Shown here: in pieces, positions 26,394 through 34,169 of the stretch | Layout of the letters: every line of letters starts with the position of its first letter | Position numbering within the stretch: position 1 is the stretch's first letter | Assembly (NCBI GenBank): GCA_965227335.1 | Contig: CBDDFV010000002.1 | Span: forward strand, 356,486 to 420,485 | Direction: 5' to 3' | From: CBDDFV01 sp965227335 | Lineage (GTDB): Bacteria > Planctomycetota > Phycisphaerae > Phycisphaerales > SM1A02 | DNA length: 64,000 nucleotides | The notes under the pieces: model-generated | Told to the model about the DNA's origin: nothing | Databases searched by the model: none | Seen by the model: only the letters and a program-made list of their open reading frames with translations | Position numbers and translations under genes: made by a program

Positions 26394-27212
26394 ATGAAGC
26401 GAATCACACTGCGTGCGGTCCGAACGCTGACCTTGCCGATTCTCGCAATCGCACTGTTGCCGGGCGTCGGGCGGGGGCCCGCGGACGCGGCGGATGGTCG
26501 TGAGCCGGGCGACGCGCGACCCGGGAACGCACGACCGGAAGCGATGGATTTCGCGAGCAACGTAACGCTTCACGTGGTGCTGCACGAGTTGGCGCACGCG
26601 CTGATCCGTGAGTTTGATCTTCCGGTTCTCGGCAACGAAGAGACGGCGGCGGACGCATTCGCGACCTGGTATCTCACGACGCATCTGCCGGAACGCGCGG
26701 CGCCGGTTCTGGAGGCGCGGGTCAGATCGTTGATGCTGGAGGCCCGGGAGACGCCGCGCGACGACTGGAGCGGCGAGCACAATCACGACGGGCGGCGTGC
26801 GTTCCAGATCGCCGCGCTCGCGGTGGCGGCGGATGCGGAGGCGTACGCCGGCGTGGCGGCGATCGCGGAGATGTCGGACGAGGACATCCGGCGGGCGCGG
26901 GACTACGGGACCGAGATCCACCGTTCGTGGCGTCGCGTCCTCCAGCCGTTGTGGATGCCGCCGGGCGAGGTCTCCGGTGAAACGCGGCTCGTCTGCGATG
27001 ACGGGTTGATGCTGGGGGATCTGACGGACGGACTGGCGGCCGAAGTGCGGGACGTGCTCGGACGAATCGACTGGCACTCACAGATCACCGTGCACTTCGC
27101 CGAGGGCGACGGCGGGGCGGGCTGGAGCCGGTCACGCCGCACGATCACGGTGCACAGCGGCTACCTGGAGCGTTTCATCAGGCAGGGTGAGGCGGCGGCC
27201 CGGGGACGTTGA
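26394..27212 (+). CDS. DUF4344 putative metallopeptidase
   Basis: 272 residues from ATG 26394. A signal peptide (LTLPILAIALLPGVG) is followed by HVVLHELAHALIREFDLPVLGNEETAADAFATW, the DUF4344 signature: an HExxH zinc site (H64, E65, H68) with a downstream Glu-Glu that probably supplies the third ligand. The C-terminal half (GGAGWSRSRRTITVHSGYLERFI) also fits the family. DUF4344 proteins are predicted exported metallopeptidases of unknown substrate. It is convergent with the RpiR-type gene. Confidence 0.85.
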   Translation: MKRITLRAVRTLTLPILAIALLPGVGRGPADAADGREPGDARPGNARPEAMDFASNVTLHVVLHELAHALIREFDLPVLGNEETAADAFATWYLTTHLPERAAPVLEARVRSLMLEARETPRDDWSGEHNHDGRRAFQIAALAVAADAEAYAGVAAIAEMSDEDIRRARDYGTEIHRSWRRVLQPLWMPPGEVSGETRLVCDDGLMLGDLTDGLAAEVRDVLGRIDWHSQITVHFAEGDGGAGWSRSRRTITVHSGYLERFIRQGEAAARGR

Positions 27213-27237
27213 CCGGCGGGGGCAGAACGCCTCCCTC

Positions 27238-28071
27238 TCAGTCGCCGTCCCAGAAGGTCCGGGTTTCCGACCAGAGTCGTTCGAGGCGGTCGATGCGGGG
27301 GCGGGCGCGGGGGCCGAGTTGGCGGACGACGTCGAGCACGAGCAGTTCGGCGACGACGACCGACGGCAGGGAACTGTCGAACGGTCCGACGGCGGGGATG
27401 GGCAGTTCGCACCAGGTGTCGGTCATGCTGGCGAGGGGCGAGAGCGGTCCGTCGGTGATGGCGACGAGGTCGACGCCGACGTCGACGAGGGATCGCGCGG
27501 CGAGAACGGTGTTGCGTCGGTAGCGGGCGAAGTCGAAGACGACGGCGGCGTCGCCCTTCGCCGCGTTGCTGAGGTCGCGCCCGAGATCGTGTTCTTCGAC
27601 GAGGCGGACCTGGTCGCGGACCATCGAGAGGCCGCTGTGGAGGACGATGGCGCCGGCGCGGGAGGTTTCGCCGGAGAGGACCCAGACGCGTCGGGCCTCG
27701 AGCAGTGGCGCGGCGAGTCGGCGGAGGCGATCGGGGTCGACCTGTCCGAGGGTGCGATGCAGGGCCTGTTCGATGTCGAGCCGGACCTGATCGCTCTGGT
27801 CCCGGGCGTGCCGGATGCGGTGGCCGGGCGTCGTGAGTTGCTCGGCCACGCCGTCCCGGACCCACCGCTGGAGGTCCGTATAGCCGTCGAAGCCGAGCTT
27901 GGTGGCGAAGCGGACGATGGACGGGCGACTGGTGTCCACCCGGGACGCGAGGTCCGATACGGTCCCGAAGGCGAGCAGGGTGGGGTCATCGAGGACCGCT
28001 TCGGCGATTCGGCGCTCGGTCGGGGTCAGCCGATCGCCGACATTGGCGATGAGATCCTGAATGGACAAAAG
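27238..28071 (-). CDS. RpiR/MurR family transcriptional regulator
   Basis: 277 residues. The N-terminal HTH_6 domain (SIQDLIANVGDRLTPTERRIAEAVLDDP..., VSDLASRVDTSRPSIVRFATKLGFDGYTDLQ) and a C-terminal SIS domain (RVWVLSGETSRAGAIVLHSGLS..., DLVAITDGPLSPLASMTD) are typical. SIS domains bind phosphosugars or, in this context, another effector. The start is taken as TTG 28071: GGAG lies eight bases upstream and the N-terminus then has the family's usual length; GTG 28101 is an alternative. It is divergent from the KamA-like operon and likely controls it. Confidence 0.88.
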   Translation of the reverse strand, partial: LLSIQDLIANVGDRLTPTERRIAEAVLDDPTLLAFGTVSDLASRVDTSRPSIVRFATKLGFDGYTDLQRWVRDGVAEQLTTPGHRIRHARDQSDQVRLDIEQALHRTLGQVDPDRLRRLAAPLLEARRVWVLSGETSRAGAIVLHSGLSMVRDQVRLVEEHDLGRDLSNAAKGDAAVVFDFARYRRNTVLAARSLVDVGVDLVAITDGPLSPLASMTDTWCELPIPAVGPFDSSLPSVVVAELLVLDVVRQLGPRARPRIDRLERLWSETRTFWDGD

Positions 28072-28095
28072 GCCGGGCTCCGGATGAACAGTTTG

Positions 28096-28123
28096 TTGCA
28101 CTGGGCTACCGGGAGTGTACACT
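28096..28123 (+). promoter_or_regulatory. Candidate promoter of the KamA-like operon
   Basis: TTGCAC (28096-28101) and TACACT (28118-28123) at 16-bp spacing, about 60 bases before the kamA-like ATG. The -10 lies inside the palindrome described next. Moderate consensus match. Confidence 0.5.
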
Positions 28124-28125
28124 CC
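28112..28125. promoter_or_regulatory. Perfect 14-bp palindrome, probable RpiR-type operator
   Basis: GGAGTGTACACTCC reads the same on both strands. It lies in the divergent region between the regulator and the mutase gene and covers the candidate -10 of the operon, so a bound dimer would repress it. A second, looser inverted repeat (ATCGGC-CA-GCCGAT, 28134-28147) lies just downstream. Confidence 0.65.
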
Positions 28126-28183
28126 ATTACAGGATCGGCCAGCCGATTGTCCTGTCCATTTCTCCCTGAGGGAACGTCCCGCC

Positions 28184-29650
28184 ATGATTCAGTCGAACAA
28201 GTATGTCCCCACGTCGCGTGAGCAGGCGTTTCTCGACACGGTCGAGGAGTCGCGATATGAGCGCGAGATCATCAACGGCCTGAATCCCTTCTTCAACGAG
28301 AAGGCGCCGGAGGACATGCTCAGCTTCTACGACAAGGACGAGGTCGTCACGCTGAAGCAGTTGAAGGGCACCGAACGCGACGTCGAGTCGCGGATGCCGG
28401 TGAAGCTGACGCGTCATTACTACGAGATCGCGCGGACAAGCGCGCCGATCCAGCGGATCGTCAAGGCGAGTCCGGACGAGACGGACGACCTCGCGGGCTC
28501 CGAGGATCCGGGCAACCAGATGGACTACAGCCCGGTCGAGGGGCTGCTGCACAAGTACGAGATGGGTCTGATGTACGTCGTATCGACGTGCTCCGCCCAC
28601 TGCCGCTTCTGTTACCGCGAGGAGCTGATCGCCCGCAAGGAGATTGCGCGGCAGGACGGCACCGTGAAGAAGAAGGGGCTCGCGAAGATCCCGGACATCG
28701 TCGCGTACATTCACGAGCACAACGACGCCGTCGCCCGCAACGGCGGGGTGCATCCCGAGTCCGGCCGTGAGAAGCTGCGCGAGATCCTGCTCTCCGGCGG
28801 CGACCCGATGGTGCTGAACAACGGCAAGATCGCCGCGTGGCTTTCCGCGCTGGCGGAAGCGGGGATCGAGTCGATCCGCATCGGGACGAAGGAGATGGCC
28901 TTCTACCCGCAGCGTTTCGACCGCACGTTCCTCGAGATGCTCGACCGCTTCCACGAGACGTACCCGGAAGTCGGCCTTCACATGATGCTCCACTTCGAGC
29001 ATCCCGACGAGATCCTCGCGAAGGGTCCCGACGGCGAGTACATCCGCGATTCCAACGGGATCCTGCAGTGGATCCCGGCCACGGGTGAAGCGATGCGGGG
29101 GCTCGTGTCGCGCGGCTGGCTGACGGTTGAGAACCAGGCCCCGATCATCAAGGGCATCAATGACGATCCGGATGCGCTCCGGCTCCTGCAACGCGAGTTC
29201 AAGCGGGTCGGCGGCGAGAACCATTACTTCTTCTGCGGCCGCGACATCGTGGCGTACAAGGCGTTCAACGTCCCGATCGAGACGGCGTGGAACATCCTGA
29301 ATGAGTCGCAGAAGGGCCTGTCGGGCATCGAGAACCACGCCCGGCTGTCGATCACGCACTACAAGGGCAAGACCGAGGTCAACGCGGTCACGAACGAGCC
29401 GATCCCGGGTCTCAAGGGCAGTGAGAACGGCGTCGTGATCTTCAAGATTCTGCGCAACGCCGGCGCCGCGCCGGACCGCGGCAAGGTCTGCATCGTCGGT
29501 CGAAACCCCGAGGCGTTGTGGTTCGACGACTACGAGGATCGGGTGCTGTTCGACGAAGCCGGTCTGTTTGACTACACCCGCGTGACGAAGCCGGGGGAAG
29601 CGCCCCGCAGTCTCGCCAGTTCGATGCCGCAGCAGGGCATGTGCGGATGA
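28184..29650 (+). CDS. KamA-like radical SAM aminomutase, divergent substrate site
   Basis: 488 residues. The radical SAM cluster motif CSAHCRFC (C136, C140, C143) is followed by R145, which matches the carboxylate-binding Arg of lysine 2,3-aminomutase. ILLSGGD and the downstream IRIGTKEMAFYPQR also match that family. The Asp of GIND (D327) matches one of two Asp that hold the lysine side-chain amine, but the second (Asp330 in the clostridial enzyme) aligns with R353 in FCGRD. The PLP lysine aligns with K396 in HYKGKTEV, although the usual Gly-rich run is absent. So it is probably a 2,3-aminomutase of a different amino acid. GAGGGAA precedes ATG 28184. Confidence 0.85.
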   Translation: MIQSNKYVPTSREQAFLDTVEESRYEREIINGLNPFFNEKAPEDMLSFYDKDEVVTLKQLKGTERDVESRMPVKLTRHYYEIARTSAPIQRIVKASPDETDDLAGSEDPGNQMDYSPVEGLLHKYEMGLMYVVSTCSAHCRFCYREELIARKEIARQDGTVKKKGLAKIPDIVAYIHEHNDAVARNGGVHPESGREKLREILLSGGDPMVLNNGKIAAWLSALAEAGIESIRIGTKEMAFYPQRFDRTFLEMLDRFHETYPEVGLHMMLHFEHPDEILAKGPDGEYIRDSNGILQWIPATGEAMRGLVSRGWLTVENQAPIIKGINDDPDALRLLQREFKRVGGENHYFFCGRDIVAYKAFNVPIETAWNILNESQKGLSGIENHARLSITHYKGKTEVNAVTNEPIPGLKGSENGVVIFKILRNAGAAPDRGKVCIVGRNPEALWFDDYEDRVLFDEAGLFDYTRVTKPGEAPRSLASSMPQQGMCG

Positions 29651-30357
29651 TCGACAAGCGGGTGTCCAGCACCGCCGAGGCGGTTGCGGACGTCTTCGAC
29701 GGCGCGACCGTGATGATCGGCGGATTCGGCGAGGCGGGGAGTCCCGTCGAACTGATCCACGCGCTCATCGACCACGGCGCGGCGGACCTCACGGTCATCA
29801 GCAACAACACCGGCAGCGGCGAGGTTGGTCTCGCGGCGTTGTTGAAGGCGCGTCGCGTGACGAAGGTGATCTGCTCGTTCCCGCGGACCGCGAACTCGAC
29901 GGTCTTCCCGGCGTTGTATCGGGAGGGTTTCACGGAGCTGGAGCTCGTCCCGCAGGGCACGCTCGCCGAGCGTATTCGCGCGGGCGGGGCCGGCGTTCCC
30001 GCCTTCTACACCCCCACCGCGGTCGGCACGCCGCTCGGTGAGGGCAAGGAGACGCGGGTGTTTGACGGACGCGAGTACGTTCTGGAGCACGGCCTCAAGG
30101 CCGACTTCGCCCTGATCAAGGGGCGGGCCGCCGACACGCACGGCAACGTCATCTACAACAAGACGGCGCGGAACTTCGGACCGATCATGGCGATGGCGGC
30201 GTCCCAGGCGATCGTACAGGTCGAGCGGGTCGTCGAGCCGGGCGAACTCGATCCGGAGTGCGTGATCACGCCGGGGATCTTCGTGAACCGGGTCGTCGAG
30301 GTCGCCCGTCCGGTGCATGAATCCGAACTCGTCGCCGCGGGGGAGACGTACCCATGA
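29647..30357 (+). CDS. 3-oxoacid CoA-transferase, subunit A
   Basis: 236 residues from ATG 29647, overlapping the mutase stop as ATGA. It starts KRVSSTAEAVADVFDGATVMIGGFGEAGSP, the CoA-transferase family I alpha signature, and contains LKADFALIKGRAADTHGNVIYN, the KGxAxxxGN block. It resembles the SCOT-A/PcaI group, which moves CoA from succinyl-CoA to a 3-oxoacid. With subunit B next to it, it should form the active heteromer. In this operon the acceptor would be the keto acid made by the aminotransferase. Confidence 0.9.
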   Translation: MIDKRVSSTAEAVADVFDGATVMIGGFGEAGSPVELIHALIDHGAADLTVISNNTGSGEVGLAALLKARRVTKVICSFPRTANSTVFPALYREGFTELELVPQGTLAERIRAGGAGVPAFYTPTAVGTPLGEGKETRVFDGREYVLEHGLKADFALIKGRAADTHGNVIYNKTARNFGPIMAMAASQAIVQVERVVEPGELDPECVITPGIFVNRVVEVARPVHESELVAAGETYP

Positions 30358-31031
30358 GCGCGGACACGACGACCATCGGACGCACCCGCGAGGAAATGGC
30401 GCAGCGTCTGGCCCTCGATATCCCGAACGGCGCCTACGTGAACCTCGGCATCGGGATTCCGGAGCTGATCGCGAAGTTCGTTCCGGAAGGACGCACGCTC
30501 ATCTACCACACCGAGAACGGTCTGCTCGGGATGGGGCCGTCGCCGGGGCCGGGCGCGGGCGATCCGGAGTTGATCAACGCGGGGAAGCGACAGGTGACGG
30601 CGAATCCCGGCGCCGCGTATTTCCACCACGCCGACAGCTTCGCCATGATTCGCGGCGGGCACCTTGATCTCAGCGTGCTCGGCGCGTTGCAGGTGGCGCA
30701 GAACGGCGATCTCGCCAACTGGTCGACGGGCGGACCGGACGCGATCCCCGCGGTCGGCGGGGCCATGGACCTCGTGGCGGGCGTCAAGCAGGTGTTCGTC
30801 ATCACGCAGCACACGACGAAGACGGGGGAGCCGAAGCTCGTCGAGTCGTGCACCTACCCGCTCACCGGGCGGGGCGTGGTGGACCGCATCTATACGGATC
30901 TTGCGGTGATCGACGTGACGCCGGCGGGGTTCCGGGCGATCGAGCTGAGTCCCGGCGTCGACTTCGAGACCGTGCAGGCGCGCACCGGCGCGACGCTGCT
31001 CCCTCCTCCCGAGCCATCCACGGCGGAATGA
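30354..31031 (+). CDS. 3-oxoacid CoA-transferase, subunit B
   Basis: 225 residues, ATG overlapping the subunit A stop (ATGA). The catalytic Glu is E54 in HTENGLLGMG, the (S/T)ENG motif that forms the glutamyl-CoA intermediate. The opening NGAYVNLGIGIPELIAKFVPEG and HADSFAMIRGGHLDLSVLGALQV are typical of ScoB/AtoA/PcaJ. Substrate choice between acetoacetate, 3-oxoadipate and others cannot be set from sequence. Confidence 0.92.
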   Translation: MSADTTTIGRTREEMAQRLALDIPNGAYVNLGIGIPELIAKFVPEGRTLIYHTENGLLGMGPSPGPGAGDPELINAGKRQVTANPGAAYFHHADSFAMIRGGHLDLSVLGALQVAQNGDLANWSTGGPDAIPAVGGAMDLVAGVKQVFVITQHTTKTGEPKLVESCTYPLTGRGVVDRIYTDLAVIDVTPAGFRAIELSPGVDFETVQARTGATLLPPPEPSTAE

Positions 31032-31032
31032 C

Positions 31033-32355
31033 ATGAGCCAATCGACCCACACGTCGCGGAGCGCGGAACTCTTCGAGCGAGCGAAACGCGTGCTGCCGGG
31101 CGGCGTGAGCCGCAACACGGTCCTGCGGGCGCCGCACCCGGCGTACGCCGCGCACGGAGAAGGGTGTCGCGTCACCGATCTCGACGGCGTCACCCGGATC
31201 GACTTCTCGAACAACATGGCGTCGCTGATCCACGGGCATGCGTGTCCGGAGATCGTCGAGGCGGTGACCGCGCAGTTGCAGCACGGATCTGCGTTCATGC
31301 TCGCGACCGAGGTGGAGATCGCGTACGCCGAGCACCTCGTCGCGCGGAGTCCGTCGTTCGAAAAGATGCGGTTCGTGAATTCCGGGACCGAGGCGATCAT
31401 GGTCGCGCTGAAGGCGGCGCGAGCGTTCACGGGCCGGCCGAAGATCGCCAAGGTCGAAGGCGCGTACCACGGCAGCTACGACTACGCCGAGGTCAGCCAG
31501 GCGGTGAATCCCGAGACGTGGGGCGACGTCGACCGGCCCAATCGCGTCCCCGTGACCCACGGCACGCCGCAGTCGGCGCTGGACGACGTGGTCGTCATTC
31601 CCTTCAACGACGTCGAGCGAGCGATGGCGATCCTCGATGCGCACGCGTCGGACCTCGCGTGCGTGCTCATCGACCTGATGCCGCATCGCGCGGGACTGAA
31701 CCCCGCGGAGCCCGCGTTCGTCCAGGCGTTGCGGGAGTGGACGGCGCGTCACGGCGCGTTGCTCGTCCTCGACGAGGTGATCACGTTCCGCTCCGAGTAC
31801 GGCGGATTGCAGGAACGGTACGGCGTACGGGCCGACCTCACCGCAATGGGCAAGATGATCGGCGGCGGCTTCCCGGTCGGGGCGACGGCCGGCCGCGCCG
31901 AAGTGCTCGACCTGATGGATCCCGGCGGCGGGCGGTATCTGTTCCCGCACTCGGGGACCTTCTCCGCGAACCCGATCAGCATGACGGCGGGTCTCGCGGC
32001 GATGACGAAGTTCGATCAGGACGCGGTCTCGCGACTGAACGGTCTCGCCGAACGCGCCATGACGGGAATCGAGGCCGCGGCGCGAGACGTCGGGGCCGCG
32101 GCGTGCGTCACCGGAGCGGGCTCGATGTTCCGGGTGCACATGAAAGCGGCGCCGCCCCGCAACTTCCGCGAGGCGTTTGCGACGCCGGCGGAATCGGCGC
32201 GGCTGAAGGTCATGCTCGACCACCTCTTCGACGCCGGCATGATCATGATCAACACGTGCAGCGCCACGCTGTCAACGCCGATGACCGAAGTCGAGATCGA
32301 CGCGCTCGTGGACGCGATGCGCGGCGGGTTCGAGAAGATCGCAACGATGGACTGA
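31033..32355 (+). CDS. Class III aminotransferase, beta-amino acid type
   Basis: 440 residues, starting one base after subunit B ends. It is a PLP fold type I enzyme of the glutamate-1-semialdehyde group: FVNSGTEAIMVALKAAR, EGAYHGSYDY, LLVLDEVITFR and MGKMIGGGFPVGA with the PLP lysine K274. R27 in PGGVSRNTVL matches the Arg that binds the carboxylate in beta-phenylalanine aminotransferase, where true semialdehyde mutases have NSP. I therefore read it as a beta-amino acid transaminase yielding a 3-oxoacid, which fits the CoA-transferase just upstream. The semialdehyde mutase (hemL) reading is less likely. Confidence 0.85.
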   Translation: MSQSTHTSRSAELFERAKRVLPGGVSRNTVLRAPHPAYAAHGEGCRVTDLDGVTRIDFSNNMASLIHGHACPEIVEAVTAQLQHGSAFMLATEVEIAYAEHLVARSPSFEKMRFVNSGTEAIMVALKAARAFTGRPKIAKVEGAYHGSYDYAEVSQAVNPETWGDVDRPNRVPVTHGTPQSALDDVVVIPFNDVERAMAILDAHASDLACVLIDLMPHRAGLNPAEPAFVQALREWTARHGALLVLDEVITFRSEYGGLQERYGVRADLTAMGKMIGGGFPVGATAGRAEVLDLMDPGGGRYLFPHSGTFSANPISMTAGLAAMTKFDQDAVSRLNGLAERAMTGIEAAARDVGAAACVTGAGSMFRVHMKAAPPRNFREAFATPAESARLKVMLDHLFDAGMIMINTCSATLSTPMTEVEIDALVDAMRGGFEKIATMD

Positions 32356-32376
32356 ACGTCGCCGAGGGAGCGTACG

Positions 32377-32676
32377 ATGTATTACTCCGTTCTCGCGGTC
32401 ACGCCGACCGACGATGCATGGATCCCGGACTACATCGCCCGCGCCAGCGCGCTGGTGGCGGCGCACGGCGGTCGATACCTTGCCCGGACGTCGAACCACG
32501 AACGTCTGGAAGGCGCGGGCGAGGAGGCTGCGTTGCGGGCGGTCATCGAGTGGCCGTCCCGTGAGGCCGCGCTCGCGTTCATGAACGATCCGGACTACGC
32601 CGTGCAACTGAACGCCCGCACGGCGGGTTCGGTCAGTCATCACGTCCTGATCGAGGGTCGGGACGAGTTCGCGTAA
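32377..32676 (+). CDS. DUF1330 family protein
   Basis: 99 residues, with GAGGGAG seven bases before ATG 32377. The ferredoxin-like dimeric fold of DUF1330 is visible in YIARASALVAAHGGRYLART, then VIEWPSREAALAFMNDPDY. Family members are small and of unknown role, some near catabolic operons. It follows the aminotransferase by 21 bp and is likely in its operon. Its last 44 bp overlap the convergent sulfatase gene. Confidence 0.85.
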   Translation: MYYSVLAVTPTDDAWIPDYIARASALVAAHGGRYLARTSNHERLEGAGEEAALRAVIEWPSREAALAFMNDPDYAVQLNARTAGSVSHHVLIEGRDEFA

Positions 32677-34147
32677 GGTCGGCGCGGGTCTGATCACGAA
32701 TCCGCTCCAGCCGCGCCCGCAGATCGGCGACCACGTCCGGCCGCTCGTCGAAGCGGTTGCGGGTCTCGGCGGGGTCGGCCTGGAGGTCGTACAGCTGTCC
32801 GGCCCCCGGCGGGGCGTCGGCGACGCGTCCGGGCGTGGTGAAGCCGCCGGAGCCGAGACCCTCGATGAGCTTCCAGCGTCCGTGGCGGATGGCGAACATC
32901 CCGTCGAAAGCGTGGTGGACGAGGGTCTGTCGTTCGCCGTCGCCGCCGCGCATGGCGCCGAGGCAGCTCACGCTGTCGAGGGCGTCGCCGGGGCCGGGTT
33001 CGCCGGCCTGCACGAGTTCGGCGCACGTGGCGTAGAGATCCTGGAGTCCGACGAGGGCGTCGCTCGCGGCGCCGGCCGGTGCGTGGCCGGGCCAGTGCAC
33101 GATGAACGGGACGCGGTGGCCGCCCTCGTGGATATCCGCCTTCTGGCCGCGGAACGGGCCGTTGGCGCGATGACCATATCGTCTGATGTCGTTCGGGACC
33201 CAGTGCGCGCCGTTGTCCGATGTGACGACAAGGAGCGTGTTCTCCAGGGTGCGGGTGCGCTCCAGGGCGTCGACGACGGCGCCCGTGACGGCGTCCACCT
33301 GCGCGACGAAGTCGCCGTACGGCCCGGCCCCGGAGCGCCCGACGAAGTCGTCCGTCGGCATCCACGGCGTGTGGGGCGCGGGGAGGGCGAGATACAGAAA
33401 GAACGGTCGGTCGTCATCGCGTCGCGATTCGATCCACCGGACCGCCTGATCGGAGACCGTCGGCAGGACGTCCTCGAATCGGAACGACGGCGCGATCGGC
33501 CCCGCCCGCCAGAAGCCGCCGCCGCCGCCGCGCCGGGGACGACTCTCGTCGACGTGTGCGGTCGGCGCTTCGACGAGTTCGCCGTTCCTGATCCAGACGT
33601 AGGGCGGCATGTCGAGCGACGCGGGGATGATGTACGAGAAGTCGAATCCCTCCGTGTGCGGGCCCGCGTCGATCGGGGCGTCGAAGTCGACCGGGCGTTG
33701 CGGGTCGGCGGGATCGATCGCGCCGAGTCCGAGGTGCCACTTGCCGATGCACGCGGTGGCGTAGCCGTGCGCACGCAGCATTTCGGCGATCGTGGTCCGC
33801 CCGTCAATGAGGCTGCGGGAGTCGCCGATCAGCACGCCGCTCTTCAGCCGCGTGCGCCAGGCGTACGTCCCGGTCATGATCGCGTACCGGGTGGGCGTGC
33901 AGACGGCGGAGGGCGCGTGGACGTCGCGGAACCGGACGCCGCTCGCGGCGAGTTGGTCGAGGCGCGGCGTCGGGATGCGCGACGACTCGTTGTAGCCGCC
34001 GAGGTCGCCGATCCCGAGGTCGTCGGCGAGGATGACGACGATGTTGGGCGGGGACTCGGGCGCCGTCGCGGCGACTTCGGCCACGGCGCAAACGCCGATC
34101 GCGAGCGCGGCGAGCCGGGCGGCGAAACGAACGATGGCGACGGTCAT
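32633..34147 (-). CDS. Secreted sulfatase
   Basis: 504 residues from ATG 34147. A signal peptide is followed by NIVVILADDLGIGDLGGY with the metal-binding Asp pair (D42-D43). SAVCTPTR holds the CxPxR motif whose Cys83 is converted to formylglycine; GKWHLGLG and the later TSDNGAHW are further metal and sulfate contacts. It belongs to the aryl/polysaccharide sulfatases that planctomycetes use on marine sulfated glycans; the substrate is unknown. It follows the PVC haem protein gene by 22 bp, and its end overlaps the convergent DUF1330 gene. Confidence 0.92.
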   Translation of the reverse strand: MTVAIVRFAARLAALAIGVCAVAEVAATAPESPPNIVVILADDLGIGDLGGYNESSRIPTPRLDQLAASGVRFRDVHAPSAVCTPTRYAIMTGTYAWRTRLKSGVLIGDSRSLIDGRTTIAEMLRAHGYATACIGKWHLGLGAIDPADPQRPVDFDAPIDAGPHTEGFDFSYIIPASLDMPPYVWIRNGELVEAPTAHVDESRPRRGGGGGFWRAGPIAPSFRFEDVLPTVSDQAVRWIESRRDDDRPFFLYLALPAPHTPWMPTDDFVGRSGAGPYGDFVAQVDAVTGAVVDALERTRTLENTLLVVTSDNGAHWVPNDIRRYGHRANGPFRGQKADIHEGGHRVPFIVHWPGHAPAGAASDALVGLQDLYATCAELVQAGEPGPGDALDSVSCLGAMRGGDGERQTLVHHAFDGMFAIRHGRWKLIEGLGSGGFTTPGRVADAPPGAGQLYDLQADPAETRNRFDERPDVVADLRARLERIRDQTRADLTRTRPDPRSGRDD

Positions 34148-34169
34148 GGGCGTCCTCTCGGCGTCGCGC

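Noticed and set aside
28184..29650. Classical lysine 2,3-aminomutase
   Set aside because: One of the two Asp that hold the lysine side chain is replaced by Arg and the PLP loop differs, so I leave the substrate open.
31033..32355. Glutamate-1-semialdehyde 2,1-aminomutase (hemL)
   Set aside because: The PGGVSR segment has Arg as in beta-amino acid aminotransferases, not NSP, and the operon context is catabolic.
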